Positions 56,794 through 64,000 of a stretch of DNA of 64,000 nt are shown in pieces; the stretch's first letter is position 1, and every line of letters begins with the position of its first letter. The position numbers and the translations under genes are program-made. The stretch comes from Apostichopus japonicus (taxonomy: Eukaryota > Echinodermata > Holothuroidea > Aspidochirotida > Stichopodidae). Under the pieces are notes generated by a model that saw nothing but the letters and a program-made list of their open reading frames with translations, made no database searches and had not been told where the DNA came from. The stretch covers positions 565,001 to 629,000 of the forward strand of contig NC_092579.1 of NCBI RefSeq assembly GCF_037975245.1, written 5' to 3'.

Positions 56794-57621
56794 TTTGGTA
56801 AGGGTGCATTGACATAAATCAAGCTGCGTGGTACCGACGCGCTCTGTCAATACTCGCTGACTATTCGCCGGCAATATCAGCAGGCCGAGTCGCACAGACG
56901 TCTCCTTTGGACCACGAAAGGCATCTAAATTAAAACAACGAGTCGAGTGGAACCATACGTCATATAAGGATTAGCGCCGCTAACTTCAATCGCCAGAGGA
57001 CAACCGACTCAAGTAGTGGTAATTTGTTGCAACCCTATTTATCTTCTCCTTCGTGAGAAATAATTAAAGAAACGATACAATTTTAAATTAGCTGTCATAT
57101 TGGTCATGCCGACGTATGAAACTATCAATGGTTTTATTAGCGGTATCTTTATTATGGAGACAGATGTGGAAATAACTCAAATGTCTAAACAAGAATGGAA
57201 CGTGTTTCTATTTCGAAATTGTCACAAATAATATACGAATATCATTTTCACCCAAATAGTTTGGTACAAAATATTTTTGAAATTCGGAAGTCAGTTATTT
57301 TTGACCGACAAAATATTTTTTTAAACAATTTAAAAGAAGATAAATTGTAAATTAGTAAATTGTAATGGTGAAATACTGAAAATGAATAACATTTATTCAA
57401 ATCATTTCTAGATCAAGCCAGTGAATTATGTTATGATAATTATAATTTCTAACGTGGTTTATTCATTCCCAATGCACATTTACCGACATGCATATGATGA
57501 ATGCATAATGCATTGTGGTACGAACTAGTCAGTATCTAGAGACAATACAAAAACTATTTTACGTTGTATCCAATCTGATCTTTATGAAATAAATTTTAGC
57601 TACTTTAAAAGAGTTGTTCAG

Positions 57622-57770
57622 GTCACAATGTCTGCCTGGGAGAGTAAATTTACAGATGTTACTTTAATTGAGTGGGAATGTTTAAGAATTAATGATGTGA
57701 TGAAGGAGAATAATTTATCAGTTTCTAAGATCCGCATGAGACTGAAAGAAATGACTTTTCTACGGACACG
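57622..57770 (+). CDS. Candidate small exon, unknown protein
   Basis: An acceptor-like GAGTTGTTCAG precedes GTCACAATGTCTGCC, with ATG at 57628. Forty-eight codons follow (MSAWESKFTDVTLIEWECLR, INDVMKENNLSVSKIRMRLK, EMTFLRTR). They end at a TAA that overlaps a donor-like ACACG|GTAACT at 57770/57771. The acidic-basic composition looks protein-like, but no family is recognised and both splice sites are only guesses. Confidence 0.2.
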
Positions 57771-57799
57771 GTAACTATAATCAGATTTTCAGATAATAA

Positions 57800-58170
57800 A
57801 TTCAAACGTACGTGCTGGAGAGGCTGGAGAGGCGAGGAGGGGGTGGCGGTGTGGTATATGCAGAAACCATTTCATAACCACCCCACCCATCCTTATTCCC
57901 GAATGACACACACCGTGAGCAGTGACGTAATCAGCGGGGGGGGGGGGGTGGCAGGGGAGGCGGAGCCCCACAAGTCAAATGTCTCTTCCACTTACCCGCA
58001 CACAGGGTTATCAGCTAAGAGTATTGTGACTTTCTCCAAGGGCGTAGCCAGGGGGCATGGGCGGTCGCCCCCACCCCAAACAATATAAGAGTAACATGAG
58101 AGAGGGGTGAATTTGGCGAACAACATAGTGAGATCTCACACATGGTTTCAGAGGGGGGGGGGGGGATGGG
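57800..58170. mobile_element. GC-rich DNA-transposon termini, unresolved
   Basis: The block has G-runs at 57937-57948 and 58153-58165. GACGTAATCAGCGGGGG (57922), GGCAGGGGAGGCGGAGCCCC (57950) and AAGGGCGTAGCCAGGGGGCA (58039) resemble the CAGGGGCGTAGCCAGGGGG type of hAT-like terminus common in marine invertebrates. Matching opposite ends and target duplications could not be assigned. Confidence 0.4.
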
Positions 58171-59712
58171 AATATCGTATTCCATTTATAACTAAAAATA
58201 TATTTCATAGGCAGAGAAGTATATTTAAGCCTTTTGTCCCTCACACTTTTGAAAAGCTATCTACGCCGGCAGCCTCGATAGTGTCACCCTATCGCAAAAG
58301 AATGCAAACCACCAAATCGTAGGCTACGTTTGTTTAGGGGCAGACATCAAACAACAGCGTTTTTGGGCCATTATTTACTCGATTTGGCCGGCAAATTCTC
58401 TAAATTTGTCCGCTTGTGTTACCGAAAAATGGCAAACCTGCTGTAAGCTGTAAACCATATACAAACTAGTATCACACTGCCACAATACTGCTGCCAAAGT
58501 GCCACGAATTTGATTAGCCTACGATAGAATTAGCTTCTATCTTGAGTGCGTTATTACCTACTCACCCAACGAATTGATATTAGGCTAATCATATGAAGAA
58601 TCTTGAATATGTTGATATAATTTTAAATTGCTAAATTCTCGGCCGATTGGATAAAACATGAAAGCTCTGAAGCTTCTAAAGTCCACCATATCGTATAGTT
58701 TCCAAGATCTTTGCCCCTGCACCCCATCAGAGGACCCTATGGCGCCGGCCCCTGGACCCCACAATAGGACCCTATGGAGGGCCCCTGGACCCCACGGAGG
58801 CAGCGCAAAGCGTTCTCGTTGCCAGGTCAATATACTTAAATCCTCCCTAACCCCTCGTGATGAAATCGGGCTACACGCTCGACTTTCTCTACAATATATC
58901 AAGTTGATATTTTTAGTTGGACTTTCCCTTCAACAATTAGCGGGTGAAACTAATATAACAGTTTGGTAATGCAAACCTGATTTCGGTTAATCAACATAAT
59001 CAATTGTTTTAATTAATCCACATTTTAGAATATTTTGCTGTTGTACATGTATTGTTATGATATGGAAGATGTGAAGATGGGAGGGGTGGGGAGGGGTGGG
59101 GGAGCATGGAGGATTACGTCCTATGAAAATGTTTGTGTGATTCGGAATTCATGCATGCCACTCCTCATGTGGGCAGGGTGTGAACTCACACGCTACATAT
59201 ACTAAATATTGTTAAATGGAGAAATAATTTTATGTGCCTATACAATCTGAAAATTGTACCTCAAATTTGAGGTTTTATTTCATCTGATTGTTTTTTTTCA
59301 AAAAATGTTTGGTGTGAATTAAAGCGATTCTTATTCTTTATATACCAGGTGAACAATACATGAAATCACACAGTTCGTAAATAAATGGTATACAGCTTCG
59401 TACGTCGCCTTTAAACCTCTCGTAAGAGAAGCCATTTTGCAATTTTCTACATCAACGCGAAGAGAGCGTCAAGAAGTATTGGATGATCGTATGTTGTTAC
59501 GACATCAAATGTGTGAACATTAATGAGGTTCTCTAAGGAGTCTCGCAAATGTTATCATGTTAACAAAGGTTACAGAAAATTGCCAAATATTCAAGAAATA
59601 GAATGAGCATTGCACAGGCTAACAGTAAAAACTAAAATCGAGCTAACCTGTCGTGTCCAGTACAAAGGGAAGTATATACCCTTCTTAGAGAATCAAACAA
59701 ACAATAAAAACA
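58171..59712. other. Gene-poor stretch with one GC-rich block
   Basis: A GC-rich segment at about 58700-58810 has GGACCCTATGG and CCCTGGACCCCAC repeated twice each and may be a decayed mobile element. G-rich GGGAGGGGTGGGGAGGGGTG lies at 59078-59100. No gene recognised. Confidence 0.4.
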
Positions 59713-59785
59713 GGCCCGGGTTCGAATCCCGGTGGAGGCTGGTGGAAGCTTTTTCATTGATCTGGATTTTCCGACTCATTACTGT
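59713..59785 (+). mobile_element. 5'-truncated tRNA-derived SINE
   Basis: GGCCCGGGTTCGAATCCCGG carries the B-box-like part. It is followed by TGGAGGCTGGTGGAAGCTTT TTCATTGATCTGGATTTTCC GACTCATTAC, the family tail. The A-box half is missing. Confidence 0.85.
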
Positions 59786-59900
59786 TTCAAATACACATAT
59801 ATATAATATACGCTATTTGGAATACAAATTGCTGTGCTCTGACCATGCATGTCATCGGTGTTGTGAAATCTGTTTTTGTTCGTTTCTACCTCTCTCTCTC

Positions 59901-59902
<2 letters not shown>

Positions 59903-59935
<33 letters not shown>
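59903..59935. repeat. (TA)n microsatellite
   Basis: About 16 TA dinucleotides after CTCTCTCTCTACA; roughly 120 bp beyond the truncated SINE, with a shorter ATATATATAATATA between them. Confidence 0.95.
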
Positions 59936-59938
<3 letters not shown>

Positions 59939-61631
59939 AACAGCAAACAAACAAATATATTTCTATATCACTACTACTCCGTATTACTAAGTACTATTTC
60001 CGTACAACTCATTCATTCTCCGCGTTCAATTATATACATTATCTTCAAGCCTATATTGTGCTCCGTTGTACTGCATATAGCCGATGACCTTTGGATCAAC
60101 ACATCCAAGGAAATACGGAGTAGATAAGAACATAATATATGCCATCTGGACAAACCAATAACTACAATACCATCCGAAATGGAATTTAATAAAACGTTTG
60201 TAATGTAGCATAGTATTTCATTCTCCTAGAGATTTAGAAACGATTCGTGCTATTTCAGATGTCTCGGTCCTGGGGGTTGTTTGATGTGAGAAACATATTG
60301 AATAGAATCCAAGGCATAAAAGTAAATTTGCACATGCGGGTTCCTGTTGAGTTCATTCTTTGTCTCATAATAACGGAAATACCACCACCCACTCACATCC
60401 TACCACAGCAACTGATGCATGAAGTATGCAATATTTACAACAAGTCTTGCGTGGAAGGATCACAACAACGACTTTCTCATAAAACTAGAGGCAGCGAAGT
60501 GAACAAGATAAGAAGAATGTTTTGCTCGGAGAAGACCATCTTAAAAGAATGCTATTTATGTAAATATAAATAGGATGCTAATAATAAATGTACACTGTAA
60601 AGTATTTTACTAACTTAAAAGTCTCTCACAAGAAGGCAAGCAGTTTATAGGTATGATAAGTTTAGCGTGCTTTATTAATAAGATTGTACGCAATGTTTGT
60701 GGATACGCATACCAATTTTATCAAACGAACAACGCTTTGTATGATTTGCTTTACTAGTAATCTGTCGGAGTATTTCCTTCCTATAATCATCTAAATCCTC
60801 GTGCGTCTATCGACTCTCTTGTGATAGCAAACTCCCCTCTGGGAGTATAGGCCAGCTTCTGCAGTAGTTCGTGTACAAACCACCCGCACCATACTATCAG
60901 TACAGGTGATAACGATAACGAATGCAATATCTATATATATTTGCTGGCTGTGCCACTGAGAATTATCTCTTTAACAAGGCAAATATACCGCCTACCACTC
61001 AGATAAGCTTTGCATACTTTAATAAGCAAACGACCTCCAAATGACCATATGTATCATATCAATTTAGTATACAGACATATCTCTTGGTATACTTGAAAAC
61101 AACCCTATATATTAGACTGCAGCTTCAATAATCCCCCGCACAAGCACCAATTGCAGCAGACGTTTTCATCATTTTGTTAATGATTTCGATGGGAGTCTTA
61201 ATGAAGCAACCTCCCACCCTTATAGTGATACGGTATTGTATCATAGCTATACTACTAGGCACAATTAAGGGATCTGATAAACTGAAATTTGTTCAATCAA
61301 AAACGATTTCACATAGGATGGTGTGTTATTAGCATCCTTAACGAATGCAAGGAAGAGTCTGTCGGTATGGATGAAGAATTATATTATAAATGTATTTAAA
61401 GGACGTCATCGACATCAGGGCCTTTGTGCTGAAAAGTGAGATGTGGAATTCGGAAGGAACACTGGCATATATTTCAGGAGTAGATGACAACAGACGAAAT
61501 GACAAAAATAATAAAAAGGTCATATTTATTGTTTACATATTAATCGCACGAATCCTAATCTCTCACTGAAAGCATGTCGAGCATTTGTAACAAGGAGCAT
61601 GGGACGTTTCCAACCACAAATGCAGAGTATA
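59936..61631. other. Gene-poor stretch, no supported gene
   Basis: The longest plus frame (60247-60573, 108 codons) follows an acceptor-like CTATTTCAG at 60250-60258. It has a few Cys near its end but no recognised domain, so it is not called. Nothing else is visible. Confidence 0.4.
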
Positions 61632-61691
<60 letters not shown>

Positions 61692-61700
61692 TATATATAT
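61632..61700. repeat. (TA)n microsatellite
   Basis: About 30 TA dinucleotides with one TTAAAA break near 61686. Confidence 0.97.
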
Positions 61701-61870
61701 ATGTTCAAAGTATCTCTTTCGAGATCCGGCTTTAGGAATCACAAATGATTTTCGAGTTGGTTAGCATCATGTTTGATCTCTAGAGTAAGGCAAAATATGT
61801 CACCAAAAACAGAACTAGCAATGTTCGATACAGGTGTCAAACGCCTACAGTGAAATTACGACCTTCCTTA

Positions 61871-64000
<2,130 letters not shown>

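Noticed and set aside
60247-60573. 108-codon plus-strand frame with C-terminal Cys residues after an acceptor-like site
   Set aside because: No recognised family, no conserved neighbour and ordinary length for chance; not strong enough to call.

Overview
The window looks like AT-rich nuclear DNA of an animal, probably a marine invertebrate. An echinoderm-like deuterostome is my best guess, but nothing here fixes the phylum. The reasons are an intronless class A GPCR gene, several metazoan transposon classes (hAT, L1/Tx1-type, CR1/Rex1-type and Penelope-like elements, a tRNA-derived SINE), at least eleven minisatellite arrays, and no operon-like gene packing. The only complete, clearly functional-looking protein gene is the GPCR on the minus strand at 30274-31473.

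Left third (1-22060): a transposon nest. A 38-bp minisatellite runs off the left edge. An hAT element (1485-3558) has an intact 8-bp target-site duplication. The 3' end of an L1/Tx1-like LINE (about 4504-4830) is followed by ATG and GATAAC repeats and a palindromic AT repeat. A 3.7-kb non-LTR element (6070-9750) sits between 12-bp direct repeats, apparently inside the leader of a second L1/Tx1-like element (9795-14097). That second element is itself split inside its reverse transcriptase by a 1.69-kb TTAA-flanked element (11007-12700). Then come an inverted pair of tRNA-derived SINEs with TA-microsatellite tails, Penelope-like fragments carrying RT and GIY-YIG-like parts, two CR1/L2/Rex1-type LINE ends, and a putative solo LTR.

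Middle (22893-31700): a 3.5-kb array of 48-bp units whose length keeps two overlapping reading frames open for about 800 codons, a 53-bp array, and a long gene-poor stretch leading to the GPCR. The GPCR keeps the usual class A motifs but has Arg where aminergic receptors have the amine-binding Asp of TM3.

Right half (31700-64000): mostly non-coding. It holds hairpin clusters (32.9-34.2 kb), a TATAG pentamer tract, arrays with units of about 65, 50, 55-60, 138, 31, 60, 44 and 29 bp, a 249-bp TA-flanked MITE, more SINE copies with TA tails, and a few weak candidate first exons or promoters (37.9, 42.7, 54.9, 56.7 and 57.6 kb).

Nothing amounts to a multi-gene system. The noteworthy content is the resolvable nesting history of the mobile elements, the higher-order structure of the arrays, and the odd ligand pocket of the GPCR. 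All calls were made by eye; no search was run.
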